Assembly: GCF_014196345.1 (NCBI RefSeq) | Contig: NZ_JACIDN010000002.1 | Location: 248,001-312,000, forward strand | Origin: Methylobacterium brachythecii | GTDB lineage: Bacteria; Pseudomonadota; Alphaproteobacteria; Rhizobiales; Beijerinckiaceae | Length of the DNA: 64,000 nucleotides | Reading direction: 5' to 3' | In this document: positions 23,198 to 36,075 of the stretch, piece after piece | How positions within the stretch are numbered: position 1 is the first letter of the stretch | How the letters are laid out: each line of letters starts with the position of its first letter | Position numbers and translations under genes: made by a program | The notes under the pieces: model-generated | Database searches by the model: none | The model's input: the letters and a program-made list of their open reading frames with translations, nothing else | Told to the model about the DNA's origin: nothing

Positions 23198-23254
23198 AGA
23201 CCGGGGCTGACGGCATCCCCGGTCTGAGACGGAGAGGCGGTCGCACCGGCGACC
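23198..23254 (+). promoter_or_regulatory. two tandem hairpins between sucD and sucA
   Basis: AGACCGGGG (23198-23206) pairs perfectly with CCCCGGTCT (23217-23225). GGTCGC (23239-23244) then pairs with GCGACC (23249-23254). No T-run follows. They could attenuate, process or stabilise the sucCD or sucAB mRNA; there is no direct evidence for any of these. Confidence 0.45.
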
Positions 23255-23274
23255 GAGTTTGAGGACACCAAGCG

Positions 23275-26265
<2,991 letters not shown>

Positions 26266-26327
26266 CCATCCTTCAGGGGCCGACCGCCCGCGGCCCCTTC
26301 GACACGAAACGCTGGAAGACGAACGAC

Positions 26328-27587
26328 ATGGCCACCGACATCCTCGTCCCGACGCTCGGCGAATCCGTGACCGAGGCCACGATCGGCCGCTGGTTCAAGA
26401 AGCCCGGCGACACCGTCGCCGCCGACGAGCCCCTGGTGGAACTCGAGACCGACAAGGTCACCCTCGAGGTCAACGCCCCGGCGGCCGGCGAGCTCGGCGA
26501 GATCCTGGTCAAGGACGGCGAGACGGTGGAGCCCGGCGCCCTGCTAGGCTCGATCGTCGAGTCCAGCGGCGGTGCCAAGAAGCCGGCCGCCGCCAAGACC
26601 GCCGAGAAGTCCGAGCAGAAGGCCGAGAGCCGCAAGGAAGAACCGGCCAAGGAGCCCGCCAAGTCGGGCAGCAGCGCTCGCTCCGCCGAGGATAGCGGTC
26701 CGGCGGTGGCCAAGCTCGCTCGCGAGACCGGCATCGATCCCTCGACGCTGAATGGCAGTGGCAAGGATGGCCGCGCCACGAAGGGCGACATGCTCGCCGC
26801 CAAGGACGGCCGGTCCGCTTCCTCCGCTCCGGCTCAGGAAGCTCGCCCGCCGGCTCCGCCGCGCGCCCCCTCGGCTCCGGACGATGCCGCGCGCGAAGAG
26901 CGCGTGAAGATGACGAAGCTGCGCCAGACCATCGCGCGGCGTCTCAAGTCCGCTCAAGACACGGCCGCGATGCTCACCACGTTCAACGACGTGGACATGA
27001 GCGCCGTGATGGCGATGCGCAGCCAGTACAAGGACATCTTCGAGAAGAAGCACGGCACGAAGCTCGGCTTCATGGGCTTCTTCACCAAGGCGGTGATCGG
27101 CGCCCTCAAGGACGTGCCGGCGGTCAATGCCGAGATCGACGGCACCGACCTCGTCTACAAGAACTACTACCACATCGGCATCGCCGTCGGGACCGATAAG
27201 GGCCTCGTCGTGCCGGTGGTGCGCGATGCCGACGACCTCTCGATCGCCGGGATCGAGAAGAAGATCGCCGGGTTCGGCAAGAAGGCCCGCGACGGCAAGC
27301 TTTCCATCGAGGAGATGCAGGGCGGTACCTTCACCATCACCAATGGCGGCATCTACGGCTCGCTGATGTCAACGCCGATCCTCAACGCGCCGCAATCGGG
27401 CATCCTGGGCATGCACCGGATCGAAGAACGCCCGGTCGTGCGCGCCGGCAAGATCGAGGCGCGACCGATGATGTATCTCGCGCTGTCCTACGATCACAGG
27501 ATCGTGGACGGGAAGGAGGCCGTGACCTTCCTCGTGCGCGTGAAGGAAGCCCTGGAGGATCCGGCCCGTCTCGTGCTGGACCTTTGA
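26328..27587 (+). CDS. sucB: dihydrolipoamide succinyltransferase (E2o)
   Basis: Start at the ATG giving [20 protein letters not shown], 419 residues. Domain order: lipoyl domain with lipoyl-lysine K43 ([11 protein letters not shown]), an Ala/Lys/Glu-rich linker (about 85-135), the E3/E1-binding domain (about 140-175), a second linker, and the catalytic core with the active-site histidine motif SYDHRIVDG near the C-terminus. It forms the core of the 2-oxoglutarate dehydrogenase complex. It lies 62 bases downstream of sucA. Confidence 0.97.
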   Translation: MATDILVPTLGESVTEATIGRWFKKPGDTVAADEPLVELETDKVTLEVNAPAAGELGEILVKDGETVEPGALLGSIVESSGGAKKPAAAKTAEKSEQKAESRKEEPAKEPAKSGSSARSAEDSGPAVAKLARETGIDPSTLNGSGKDGRATKGDMLAAKDGRSASSAPAQEARPPAPPRAPSAPDDAAREERVKMTKLRQTIARRLKSAQDTAAMLTTFNDVDMSAVMAMRSQYKDIFEKKHGTKLGFMGFFTKAVIGALKDVPAVNAEIDGTDLVYKNYYHIGIAVGTDKGLVVPVVRDADDLSIAGIEKKIAGFGKKARDGKLSIEEMQGGTFTITNGGIYGSLMSTPILNAPQSGILGMHRIEERPVVRAGKIEARPMMYLALSYDHRIVDGKEAVTFLVRVKEALEDPARLVLDL

Positions 27588-27611
27588 GGTCCGGCTGAAC
27601 CCGTCCGTGCC

Positions 27612-28799
27612 ATGCCAGAGTTCGGTCGCCTCGTCGGCATCGCCCTCGTCGCCGCGATCGTGATCAGCGGCGCTACGGCGGTGCTGGTGGCGCGGGCAAG
27701 TCGACAGGAGGGCCGACCGTTGACCGCCTTCGATCCCCCCGCCGACAAGCCGACGCGGCATGTCGACCTCACGACGGCGAACGAGAATCTCGGGCTGACG
27801 GCCTCGTCCGAAACCGAGTTGGGCGCGCGCGGGGTGACCCGGCACAAGCTCGGGTATCTCGACGTCCCAACCGGCGCCATCGTCGCGGCCGATCCGGCGG
27901 TGCAGCCGGAGCGGCCGGCCTTCGCCCGCACCGTCACACCAGGCCGATACGCGCTGACCCTTTACAAGGCCCAATCGCGGGTCGCGATGGCAGAGCTGCG
28001 CTTCGCGGACGGCACGCCGACCCGCTGGCAGCTGGCGGTGGTGGCCGGCCAAGATGCCGGCACGCTCAAGGACGACGAGATTTTCGGCTATCCGGTGGAT
28101 GCGGGCCTCGGCTGCTTCATGGACGTGAAGGGCCGGGACGCCTTCCTCAAACGCGATGCACGGGAGCAGGCGCGTCTCGGTTCGAAATACGTGTCGAGCT
28201 ACGACGACATCATCGCGGGGCCGCTGGACGCGAACGGCGGCAACGAAGTGATGCTGCAGCCGCTGCCCGACGAACCCGCCAACGTCGCCATCTTCCAGAG
28301 CGGCTGGGGCGATGGGTTCTACGCCTCCTATTGGGGTCTCGACGATGCCGGCACGCCCCTGCTGCTGGTGACCGATTTCGGAGTGATCGATAAGGGCGAC
28401 GGGCGCCCGGCGCACGAAATCGCACAGGCTGCCATCACCGCCGCGATGACGTCCGAGCAGCAACGTGACAGCAAGGATGGCTACGCGGCGCTCAAAGCCG
28501 ACGACTTCGGTGCCGTGTCGGCACTTCTCCGACAGGGGCGCATCGCACCCGAGACTCACATCGAAGAGACCGGGGATACCTTCACGTTCGAGGCGATCCG
28601 CCTCGACAAGCCCGAAGCCCTCGCGCTCCTCGTGGCTCATGACGCTCCGATCACGATGCCCGAGTATCTGCGCACATCCAAGATTGCGACCTATTCGGAC
28701 TACGCCCGCGCGCTAAACAAGCCGCGCTCGGCAGAACTTTCGAAAATCATCGCCGACTGGGAAAGCGCTCGGAGCGCGCTCGACCCGAGCAAACGGTAA
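27612..28799 (+). CDS. membrane-anchored DUF4241-like protein with ankyrin-like tail
   Basis: A 395-residue protein of unknown function, 24 bases after sucB and 43 before lpd, on the same strand. Residues 7-28 ([20 protein letters not shown]) form a single N-terminal membrane segment. The central part (about 60-280) resembles DUF4241: a [12 protein letters not shown] segment, CFMDV, and the hallmark [20 protein letters not shown] followed by [10 protein letters not shown]. The C-terminal ~100 residues ([13 protein letters not shown]...[13 protein letters not shown]) look like degenerate ankyrin repeats. It is not a TCA enzyme, so its place inside the operon is odd. Gene is well supported; function unknown. 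Confidence 0.75.
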   Translation: MPEFGRLVGIALVAAIVISGATAVLVARASRQEGRPLTAFDPPADKPTRHVDLTTANENLGLTASSETELGARGVTRHKLGYLDVPTGAIVAADPAVQPERPAFARTVTPGRYALTLYKAQSRVAMAELRFADGTPTRWQLAVVAGQDAGTLKDDEIFGYPVDAGLGCFMDVKGRDAFLKRDAREQARLGSKYVSSYDDIIAGPLDANGGNEVMLQPLPDEPANVAIFQSGWGDGFYASYWGLDDAGTPLLLVTDFGVIDKGDGRPAHEIAQAAITAAMTSEQQRDSKDGYAALKADDFGAVSALLRQGRIAPETHIEETGDTFTFEAIRLDKPEALALLVAHDAPITMPEYLRTSKIATYSDYARALNKPRSAELSKIIADWESARSALDPSKR

Positions 28800-28842
28800 C
28801 GCGGCCTCCTTCGACCGCATCGCTCCAGCCAGGAACACCTTC

Positions 28843-30249
28843 ATGAGCAGCAGCTACGATCTCGTCGTCATCGGCACCGGCCCCGGAGGCTATGTCTGTG
28901 CGATCCGTGCAGCGCAGCTCGGCCTGAAGACCGCCGTCGTCGAGAAGCGGGCCACTCATGGCGGCACCTGCCTCAACGTCGGCTGCATCCCGTCGAAGGC
29001 GCTGCTCCATGCCTCCGAGGCCTTCGAGGAGGCCAACCACCATTTCGCGGATCTCGGCATCCAGGTCGGGACACCGAAGCTAGATCTCGCCAAGATGCAA
29101 TCGTTCAAGCAGAGCGGCGTCGACGGCAACACCAAGGGCGTCGAGTTCCTGCTGAAGAAGAACAAGGTCGACACCTATCACGGCACCGGCCGCATCGCCG
29201 GAGCCGGCCGCGTCGAGGTGGTCTCCGACGATGGCGGCAACCACATGCTGGAGACGAAGAACATCGTCATCGCCACGGGCTCCGACGTCGCGCGCCTGCC
29301 CGGTGTCGAGATCGACGAGAAGACCGTGGTCTCCTCCACCGGCGCCCTCGAACTCGCCAAGGTGCCGAAGAAGCTGCTGGTGATCGGCGCGGGCGTGATC
29401 GGTCTCGAACTCGGCTCGGTCTGGCGCCGCCTCGGCGCCGAGGTCACGGTGGTCGAGTATCTCGACCGCGTGCTGCCCGGCATGGACGGCGAGGTCGGCA
29501 AGCAGTTCCAGAAGATCCTCGGCAAGCAGGGCATCGCCTTCAAGCTGTCCTCGAAGGTGACCGGCGTCGAGGTCGGCAAGTCCGGCGCGACCGTCACCGT
29601 CGAACCCGCCGCCGGCGGCGAGGCCGAGACGATCAAGGCCGACGTCGTGCTCGTAGCGATCGGCCGGACTCCCTATACGCAGGGTCTCGGCCTGGAGGGC
29701 GTCGGCGTGCAGCTCGACAACCGCGGGCGCGTCCAGACCGACAGCCACTACGCCACGAACGTCACCGGCATCTACGCCATCGGCGACGTGATCGCCGGCC
29801 CGATGCTCGCCCACAAAGCCGAGGATGAGGGCGTCGCCCTTGCCGAGATCCTGGCCGGGCAATCGGGCCACGTGAATTACGGCGTGATCCCAAACGTGGT
29901 CTACACCTTCCCCGAGGTCGCCTCTGTCGGCCGCACCGAGGAAGAGCTGAAGAAGGACGAGGTCGCCTACAACGTCGGCAAGTTCCCCTTCACGGCCAAT
30001 GGCCGCGCCAAGGCCAACGGCACCACGGACGGCTTCGTGAAGATCCTGGCCGATGCGACGACGGACAAGGTGCTCGGCGTCCACATCGTCGGTGCGGATG
30101 CAGGCAACCTCATCGCCGAGGTTGCGGTGGCCATGGAATTCTCGGCCTCGGCCGAGGACATCGCCCGCACCTGCCACGCCCACCCGACCCTGACCGAGGC
30201 AGTGAAGGAAGCCGCGCTGGCCGTGGCCAAGCGGGCGATTCACATCTGA
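28843..30249 (+). CDS. lpd: dihydrolipoamide dehydrogenase (E3)
   Basis: A 468-residue flavoprotein disulfide reductase. FAD motif [10 protein letters not shown] at residues 11-20, redox-active C43/C48 in [16 protein letters not shown] motif [16 protein letters not shown] segment [20 protein letters not shown], and the C-terminal catalytic dyad region [10 protein letters not shown]. It reoxidises the lipoyl group of SucB using NAD+. Placement at the end of the suc block suggests it is the E3 of 2-oxoglutarate dehydrogenase, though other complexes may share it. A family A repeat follows directly. Confidence 0.96.
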   Translation: MSSSYDLVVIGTGPGGYVCAIRAAQLGLKTAVVEKRATHGGTCLNVGCIPSKALLHASEAFEEANHHFADLGIQVGTPKLDLAKMQSFKQSGVDGNTKGVEFLLKKNKVDTYHGTGRIAGAGRVEVVSDDGGNHMLETKNIVIATGSDVARLPGVEIDEKTVVSSTGALELAKVPKKLLVIGAGVIGLELGSVWRRLGAEVTVVEYLDRVLPGMDGEVGKQFQKILGKQGIAFKLSSKVTGVEVGKSGATVTVEPAAGGEAETIKADVVLVAIGRTPYTQGLGLEGVGVQLDNRGRVQTDSHYATNVTGIYAIGDVIAGPMLAHKAEDEGVALAEILAGQSGHVNYGVIPNVVYTFPEVASVGRTEEELKKDEVAYNVGKFPFTANGRAKANGTTDGFVKILADATTDKVLGVHIVGADAGNLIAEVAVAMEFSASAEDIARTCHAHPTLTEAVKEAALAVAKRAIHI

Positions 30250-30262
30250 GGACGGCAACCTC

Positions 30263-30355
30263 CGTCATTGCGAGGCAAAGCCGAAGCAATCCAGGGCCAC
30301 GCGCGCAAACGTTACCGCGTTGGCGCTGGATTGCTTCGCTACGCTCGCAATGACG
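30263..30355. repeat. palindromic intergenic repeat, family A copy 2
   Basis: Left arm CGTCATTGCGAGGCAAAGCC then GAAGCAATCCAG; right arm CTGGATTGCTTCGCTACGCT then CGCAATGACG. Sequence and length match copy 1 (13105-13194). It fills the gap between the convergent lpd and zapE genes, where it could end transcription from both sides. Confidence 0.85.
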
Positions 30356-30362
30356 ATCGGGG

Positions 30363-31592
30363 CTACGTCTCCACCAACCCGCTGCTCGACCCCGAGCCTT
30401 CGGAATGGCCGCCGCCATGCGGCAATCCGAGATATTCGCTCGACCGCATCTCGATGAGCCGCGAGGCCGTGCGCTCGAATTCGAAGGCCTCGCGGCCCTC
30501 CGTGCCGGTGTAGAGCCCGGTCGCGTCGGCAGTGGCCGAGGCGATCAGCTTCACATGCGCATCGTAGAGCGTGTCGATCAGCGTGATGAAGCGCTTGGCT
30601 TCGTTTCGGGTCTCCTGGCTCATCACCGGGATGTCGGACACGATCACCGTGTGGAAGTGACTGGCGATGGCCATGTAGTCGGACGCGCCGAGCGGCCGTG
30701 CGCAGAGATCGGCGAAGGTGAAGCGCGCCACGCCGCCCGCCTCCTCCGGCACCACGACCTCGCGGCCCTTCACCCGGATCGAGCCCGGCTGTCCCTTCGC
30801 CTTGCCGGTGAGCGCCTTGAAGGCCTGGTCCAAGGCCTCGCTCGCGCCGCCCTCCCCGATCAGATGATAGACCGAGCTGCCGCCGAGCTTTTCGAGCCGG
30901 AAATCGGTGCGGGAATCGAGCCGCATCACGCTCACCCGCTCCTGCAACTCGGCGATGAAGGGCAGGAACAGAGCGCGGTTCAGCCCTCCCTCGTAGAGCC
31001 GGTCCGGCTCGACGTTCGAGGTCGCCACCACCGTCACGCCGCGCTTGAACAAGGCTCCGAACAGGCGGCCGAGCAACATCGCATCGGCGATGTCGGTGAC
31101 GGTGAATTCGTCGAAGCAGAGCAACGTCGCCTCCGCCGCGAGCGCATCGGCCACCGGCGGGATCGGGTCGTCGCCCTTGGCCGTGCCGGCCTTCACCGCC
31201 TGACGGTGGGCATGGATGCGCTCATGCGCATCGGCCATGAAGCCGTGAAAGTGGATGCGCCGCTTGGGCGCCGGAGCGGCCTCGTAGAACAGGTCCATCA
31301 GCATGGTCTTGCCGCGGCCGACCGAACCCCAGACGTAGAGGCCCTTCACCGGCCCCGCATCGTCGTCCTTGCGGCCAAACAGCCAGCCGAGTGCGCTCCC
31401 CTTGCTGGCGCGCTTGCGGCGACCGAGATCGAACACCAGCCGGTCGAGGGCCTTCAGCAGAACGAGCTGCGCCGGGTCGCGCTCGATGGCGCCGGCGCGC
31501 ACCAGGGCGTCGTAGCGCTCGAAGACCGGCCCAGGAGAGACGGCGCCGGCCCGCGCTTGCTCCGAGGGGGACGGCCTTGCGGCATCACTCAC
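30363..31592 (-). CDS. zapE: cell division protein ZapE (AFG1-like ATPase)
   Basis: A 409-residue AAA-type ATPase of the ZapE/AFG1 family. The GTG at 31592 is preferred over an upstream ATG (31676) because it gives the usual N-terminus and has an AGGA about ten bases upstream. Walker A is VWGSVGRGKTMLMD, followed by RIHFHGFM, Walker B LLCFDEFTVTD, and the arginine region (ATSNVEPDRLYEGGLNR). ZapE modulates FtsZ-ring stability in other bacteria. It is convergent with lpd. Confidence 0.9.
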   Translation of the reverse strand: MSDAARPSPSEQARAGAVSPGPVFERYDALVRAGAIERDPAQLVLLKALDRLVFDLGRRKRASKGSALGWLFGRKDDDAGPVKGLYVWGSVGRGKTMLMDLFYEAAPAPKRRIHFHGFMADAHERIHAHRQAVKAGTAKGDDPIPPVADALAAEATLLCFDEFTVTDIADAMLLGRLFGALFKRGVTVVATSNVEPDRLYEGGLNRALFLPFIAELQERVSVMRLDSRTDFRLEKLGGSSVYHLIGEGGASEALDQAFKALTGKAKGQPGSIRVKGREVVVPEEAGGVARFTFADLCARPLGASDYMAIASHFHTVIVSDIPVMSQETRNEAKRFITLIDTLYDAHVKLIASATADATGLYTGTEGREAFEFERTASRLIEMRSSEYLGLPHGGGHSEGSGSSSGLVET

Positions 31593-31740
31593 GACGACAC
31601 AATCCTGCGCTCCGCAACCCTGCGCCCGAGCGGGCGGGCTGGATGAACCTGTGCCGCGCGCGCGCGGCCGGATCAAGCCCGTGGACGGCCAGGCACCGGA
31701 CGCGGTCTCGGCGGCGGCAGGTGGTCACGCGCGCTGGCGC

Positions 31741-32205
31741 TCAGTCGGTTTCGCCCGGCCAGCCCACGATGCGGTCGACGAGCTCGTCCTCGGTGAACTC
31801 CTCCTCGTTGCCAGCGACCCGTCCGCGCACCGAGATCCCGGCCTCGTGAACGCTCGCCCTGCGCCCCGACACCAGCGGATGCCAGGGCAGCAGGTCGCGG
31901 CCCTCGCGCACGAGCCGGTAAGCGCAGGTCGGCGGCAGCCAGGGGATTTCGCGCACCGCCTCGGGCGTCAGCCGCACGCAATCCGGCACCCTCTTGGCGC
32001 GGTTCCGATAGTCGCGGCAGCGGCAGGCATGGGCGTCGAGCAGGGTGCAGCCAATATCGGTGTGGTGGATCTCGCCGGTATCGTCGTCTTCGAGCTTGAG
32101 CAGGCAGCAGCGCCCACAGCCGTCGCACAGGCTCTCCCACTCGGTCGAGTTCATCTCGTCGAGGGACTTCGTGCGCCAGAAGGGAGGGTGACCTGTCTCC
32201 GTCAT
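31741..32205 (-). CDS. YcgN/YkgJ-type cysteine-cluster protein
   Basis: A 154-residue protein with the Cys cluster CDGCGRCC at about 28-35, further cysteines at [17 protein letters not shown], and CAYRLV, as in the UPF0260/YkgJ family, probable metal-binding proteins of unknown role. The alternative start at codon 18 ([14 protein letters not shown]) matches many homologues. It lies 148 bases upstream of zapE on the same strand. Confidence 0.85.
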   Translation of the reverse strand: MTETGHPPFWRTKSLDEMNSTEWESLCDGCGRCCLLKLEDDDTGEIHHTDIGCTLLDAHACRCRDYRNRAKRVPDCVRLTPEAVREIPWLPPTCAYRLVREGRDLLPWHPLVSGRRASVHEAGISVRGRVAGNEEEFTEDELVDRIVGWPGETD

Positions 32206-32444
32206 CGCGTGCTCGTGCCGCAGGCGGGACCATCAGGCAAGGGCAGCCGATGCCACGCCGTGCGCCGCCACCCGGCCGCCCCATTGTCGCATCAAGGTTA
32301 ACGAAAGCTTTCGGCCGCTCGGAACCGCAGGAACGCGCGTCCGAGCGTTCGTGACGCGATCGCGAACCTCGCGCGCGGTTGCGAGCCTTGATACAAGAGG
32401 ATCGGTCGGATCGGCTCGGCGCTCGTTGCGTGCCAAGCTGGCTC

Positions 32445-34742
32445 ATGACCGGGTCATCCGAGGAACCGGACAAAGCCGTGCGCCTGCCCAGCCTCACCGC
32501 GATCAAGACCCGGATCAGCCGCGCGGCCCTCGCCTTCGACGCCTGGGTCAATGCCAGCCTCTACGAGGGTGGGCGTTCGTCGGGCGAGTCCTACGAGCGT
32601 TTCCGCGAGCGCATGGCGGTGTTCGCCTTTACCGGCTGGAAGCGCTTCGTGCTGGATCTGACGAGCGAGGCGGCCACCGTCGGTGCGGCCGGCGCGATGT
32701 TCGTTCTCTTCCTGGCGCAATCAGCCTTCAACCTCACGAGCGAGCAGGGTTGGCTGAAGGAGCAGGACCTCGCGGTCACCTTCCTCGACCGTTACGGCAA
32801 CGAGGTCGGGCGGCGCGGCATCAAGCACGACGACTCGCTCAAGCTCAACGACTTCCCGGACCTGATGATCAAGGCGCTGCTCTCCACCGAGGACCGGCGC
32901 TTCTACGAGCATTACGGCATCGACCCGATCGGTACGGCCCGTGCGCTCGTCTCGAATTCGAGCGGCAAGGGCAACGTCCAGGGCGGCTCGACCCTGACCC
33001 AGCAGCTCGCCAAGAACCTGTTCCTGTCCAACGAGCGCTCGCTGGAGCGCAAGATCAACGAGGCGTTCCTGGCCTTCTGGCTCGAGAACCACCTCACCAA
33101 GAACCAGATCCTGAAGCTCTATCTCGACCGCGCCTATATGGGCGGCGGCACTTTCGGCGCGGTGGCGGCGGCCGACTATTATTTCGGCAAGCGCCTGCAG
33201 GACGTGACATTGGCCGAGGCCGCGATGCTCGCCGGCTTGTTCAAGGCGCCGACCAAGTATTCGCCCAACGTCAACCTGCCCGCCGCCCGCGGCCGCGCCG
33301 TCGATGTGCTGCACAACATGGTCGAGGCCGGCTTCGTCACCGAGGGTCAGATCCAGACGGCGCTCCGCAACCCGGCGACGCCGGTGGTGCGCGCCAAGGA
33401 CGTCACCGCCGACTACTATCTCGACTGGGCCTTCACCGAGGTGAAGCGCCTCGCCGATGCCGGCAAGCTGAAGAACGACCGCGTCCTCACCGTGAAGACG
33501 GCGCTCGACATCCGCATCCAGAAGAGCGCCGACCAGGCGATCGAGAACATGCTGCGCCGCTACGGCGACAGCTACGACGTCGATGAGGCCGGCGTGGTGA
33601 TCGCCGATCCCGATGGCGGCGTGCGCGCCATGGTCGGCGGCGCCGATTACGGCGAGAGCCAGTTCAACCGGGCGGTCGACGCGATGCGCCAGCCCGGCTC
33701 CTCGTTCAAACCCTACGTCTACTCCGCCGCCTTGGCGTCCGGGCTGTTCAAGCCGGAGACAGCGGTGGTCGATTCGCCGGTCTGCGTCGGCAACTGGTGC
33801 CCGCAGAATTACGGGCGCTCCTATTCCGGACGCCAGCCGATGTGGCTCGCCGTCGCGAAATCGATCAACACGATCCCGATCAAGATCTCGATCGCCCTCG
33901 GCAAGGGCATGGGCATCACCAACGAGTGGAAGGCCGCGAAGGCCGGCCGCGAGAAGATCATCGAGATGGCGCATGCGATGGGTGTGACGTCGCCGTTGCC
34001 CGACACGGTCTCACTGCCCATCGGTGCCGACGACATCACGGTGCTGGATCAGGCCTCGGGCTTCGCCGTCTTCGCCAATGGCGGACGCTACGCCCGCGCC
34101 TTCGCCGCGACCGAGATCAGGAATTCGAGCGGAGACGTGATCTACCGGCGCACAGACGACCCGGCTCCCCAGGTGCTGTCGAGCAAGGTCACCGCCGACA
34201 TGAACTACATGCTGAACAAGGTCGTCGAGGAGGGCACCGCCCGGAAGGCCCAGATCGAGGGCTGGAAGGTCGCGGGCAAGACCGGCACCACCAACAACTA
34301 CCGCGACGCCTGGTTCGTCGGCTATACTGGCGCCCTCGTCGGCGCCGTCTGGTTCGGCAACGACGACCACAGCACGACGAACAAGATGACCGGCGGCTCG
34401 CTGCCCGCGATGGCGTGGCACGAGATCATGGAGCCGGCTCACCAGGGCATCGAAGTCAAGCCGTTGCCCGGCCTCGACGAGCGTTCGAAGCCTGCGCAGG
34501 CCGCCCAGACGGCGCAGGGTCCGGCGCCGATCAACGCGGCGGCGAGCGCGGCCGGCAAGCTGTCGCGGCGGTCCTTCGAGGTGATGTCGGGGATCAACGG
34601 GCTGTTCCGCTCGATCGATGGCGGCCAGGCGGCCGCGAAGCCCGATTCCGGAAAGCCGTTCAAATCCGGCGCGATCACGCCCGGCCGCCAAGGCATCGTT
34701 CCCGTCGACGTGGCCGAAGGCGGCCGCTTCGGGACGCCGTGA
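32445..34742 (+). CDS. penicillin-binding protein 1A-type transglycosylase/transpeptidase
   Basis: A bifunctional class A PBP of 765 residues from the ATG at 32445; an upstream TTG is possible but unlikely. One membrane segment at about 80-100 (GAAGAMFVLFLAQSAFNL). GT51 transglycosylase motifs STEDRRFYEHYGIDPIGTAR (catalytic Glu) and QGGSTLTQQLAKNLFL come first. The transpeptidase follows with S419-x-x-K422 (SSFK), S473-x-N475 (SIN) and K612-TGT. It polymerises and cross-links peptidoglycan on the periplasmic side. The downstream DUF1214 gene overlaps its stop. Confidence 0.92.
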   Translation: MTGSSEEPDKAVRLPSLTAIKTRISRAALAFDAWVNASLYEGGRSSGESYERFRERMAVFAFTGWKRFVLDLTSEAATVGAAGAMFVLFLAQSAFNLTSEQGWLKEQDLAVTFLDRYGNEVGRRGIKHDDSLKLNDFPDLMIKALLSTEDRRFYEHYGIDPIGTARALVSNSSGKGNVQGGSTLTQQLAKNLFLSNERSLERKINEAFLAFWLENHLTKNQILKLYLDRAYMGGGTFGAVAAADYYFGKRLQDVTLAEAAMLAGLFKAPTKYSPNVNLPAARGRAVDVLHNMVEAGFVTEGQIQTALRNPATPVVRAKDVTADYYLDWAFTEVKRLADAGKLKNDRVLTVKTALDIRIQKSADQAIENMLRRYGDSYDVDEAGVVIADPDGGVRAMVGGADYGESQFNRAVDAMRQPGSSFKPYVYSAALASGLFKPETAVVDSPVCVGNWCPQNYGRSYSGRQPMWLAVAKSINTIPIKISIALGKGMGITNEWKAAKAGREKIIEMAHAMGVTSPLPDTVSLPIGADDITVLDQASGFAVFANGGRYARAFAATEIRNSSGDVIYRRTDDPAPQVLSSKVTADMNYMLNKVVEEGTARKAQIEGWKVAGKTGTTNNYRDAWFVGYTGALVGAVWFGNDDHSTTNKMTGGSLPAMAWHEIMEPAHQGIEVKPLPGLDERSKPAQAAQTAQGPAPINAAASAAGKLSRRSFEVMSGINGLFRSIDGGQAAAKPDSGKPFKSGAITPGRQGIVPVDVAEGGRFGTP

Positions 34743-35464
34743 GCCGGCGATCCGTGAACGCACTCACCCGCATCATGACCGGCGCGATCATCGCGCGCAC
34801 CCGGCGCGCACCGGCGGACGCGCGGCTCCGCGAGCGCGGCGCCCGCATCGGCGGCGTGCTCGGCGGCATCCTGCGCCGGACGTCGCAGACCGGCTTCGTG
34901 CTCTATGCGCTCGCGCTCGGCGCCGCCCTCGGCCTCGCGAGCGCCGACTTCGCGACGAGCGGCGGCTACCCGGTCGGCGGCACCACGATCGGCGCCTGGA
35001 CGGCCTGGGCGAAAACCGGCGCGGTCGACGCCGATCCCTATTCCCGCGCCGTGAATGCCCGGCGCGGTGAGATCCCCCTCGCCCTCGGCGAGGGCCTGTT
35101 GCTGACCGCCGCCAGGGACGATAGCGGCCGGCGCCTCGACGCGTCCTGCACCTACAGCGTCGGCGGCGCGGTTCCACCGGCGCGGGCCTGGACGCTCACG
35201 ATCGGCGGTCGCGGCGCGGTCGATCCGGCCGCGAAACCCGTGCGAGAGGCCTTCACCTCGACCGAGATCCTGCGAGAGGCGGACGACCGCTTCGTCATCA
35301 CCATCGGCCAGGAGGTGCAGAGCGGCAACTGGCTGCCGATGCCGCGCCCGAGTGGCCCGGTGCGCCTCGCTTTGCGCCTCTACGACACCCCGGTCGCCGC
35401 GAGCGTCGGTAGCCTCGACCGCAACACCGTGCCGGCCATCACGCGCCTCGGATGCAAGCGATGA
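34739..35464 (+). CDS. DUF1214 membrane-anchored protein
   Basis: A protein of up to 241 residues. The GTG at 34739 overlaps the PBP stop (GTGA), and a second GTG at 34754 or ATG at 34775 are alternatives. A hydrophobic segment (GFVLYALALGAALGLASADF) is followed by a DUF1214-like domain (GGTTIGAWTAWAKTGAVDAD, PYSRAVNARRGEIPL, with the end pattern RNTVPAITRLGCKR). The family often pairs with DUF1254, and here the next gene (ATGA overlap) is the DUF1254-like partner. Probably periplasmic; function unknown. Confidence 0.8.
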   Translation: MSRRSVNALTRIMTGAIIARTRRAPADARLRERGARIGGVLGGILRRTSQTGFVLYALALGAALGLASADFATSGGYPVGGTTIGAWTAWAKTGAVDADPYSRAVNARRGEIPLALGEGLLLTAARDDSGRRLDASCTYSVGGAVPPARAWTLTIGGRGAVDPAAKPVREAFTSTEILREADDRFVITIGQEVQSGNWLPMPRPSGPVRLALRLYDTPVAASVGSLDRNTVPAITRLGCKR

Positions 35465-36072
35465 GCACCCGCAGCCGCTTCATCCTGGCGACCCTGTGCG
35501 CGCTGGTGCTCGCCGGCATCGTTCATATCGTCACGGTTCGGGCGATTCCCTATTTCGCGGAAGAGGATGCCTTCTCTCTCGCCCGCAAGAGCGAGAGCCT
35601 CGACCATCCCCTGCGCATCCACTCGCTGGCCGTCGCCGGGACCCCCGCGCCGGCGCAGGGCTGGCTGCCGGTGCCCGACCCGGCGGTGGCGGTCGGGGTC
35701 TGCGCCTACGATCTCGACGACGGCCCGATGCGCGTCTCGGCGCGCGTCTCCTCGCTGAACCTGTCGATCGCCGTACATGGCCGGAAAGGCGCGTTCTACG
35801 CCGTGACCGATCAGGCGGCGGTACGCGGCTCCCTCGACCTCGTGATCATGACACGCGCGCAGCTCGACGAGGCACTGGCCTCGGCGGACGAGAACGAGGT
35901 CAACCGCGACGTCCGCATCGTCGCGCCCGAGCGGGAGGGCTTCGCGGTGGTGCGGGTGATCGCCGGCCTGCCGAGCCAGAACGCCATGGCCAACGAGGCG
36001 GTCGACGCCGTGTCGTGCTCGATCGACGCGCCGGACGAGCCCACCGACGCGAACGGCAAGCCCGACGGCTGA
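35461..36072 (+). CDS. DUF1254-like exported protein
   Basis: A protein of 203 residues from the ATG that overlaps the preceding stop (ATGA). An N-terminal membrane or signal segment (FILATLCALVLAGIVHIVTV) is followed by a DUF1254-like domain (LPVPDPAVAVGVCAYDLDDG; ISMNVRG-equivalent replaced by IAVHGRKGAFYAVTD). It is translationally coupled to the DUF1214 gene, as these two domains are commonly fused or adjacent. Likely periplasmic or membrane-bound; function unknown. Confidence 0.75.
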   Translation: MSTRSRFILATLCALVLAGIVHIVTVRAIPYFAEEDAFSLARKSESLDHPLRIHSLAVAGTPAPAQGWLPVPDPAVAVGVCAYDLDDGPMRVSARVSSLNLSIAVHGRKGAFYAVTDQAAVRGSLDLVIMTRAQLDEALASADENEVNRDVRIVAPEREGFAVVRVIAGLPSQNAMANEAVDAVSCSIDAPDEPTDANGKPDG

Positions 36073-36075
36073 GCC

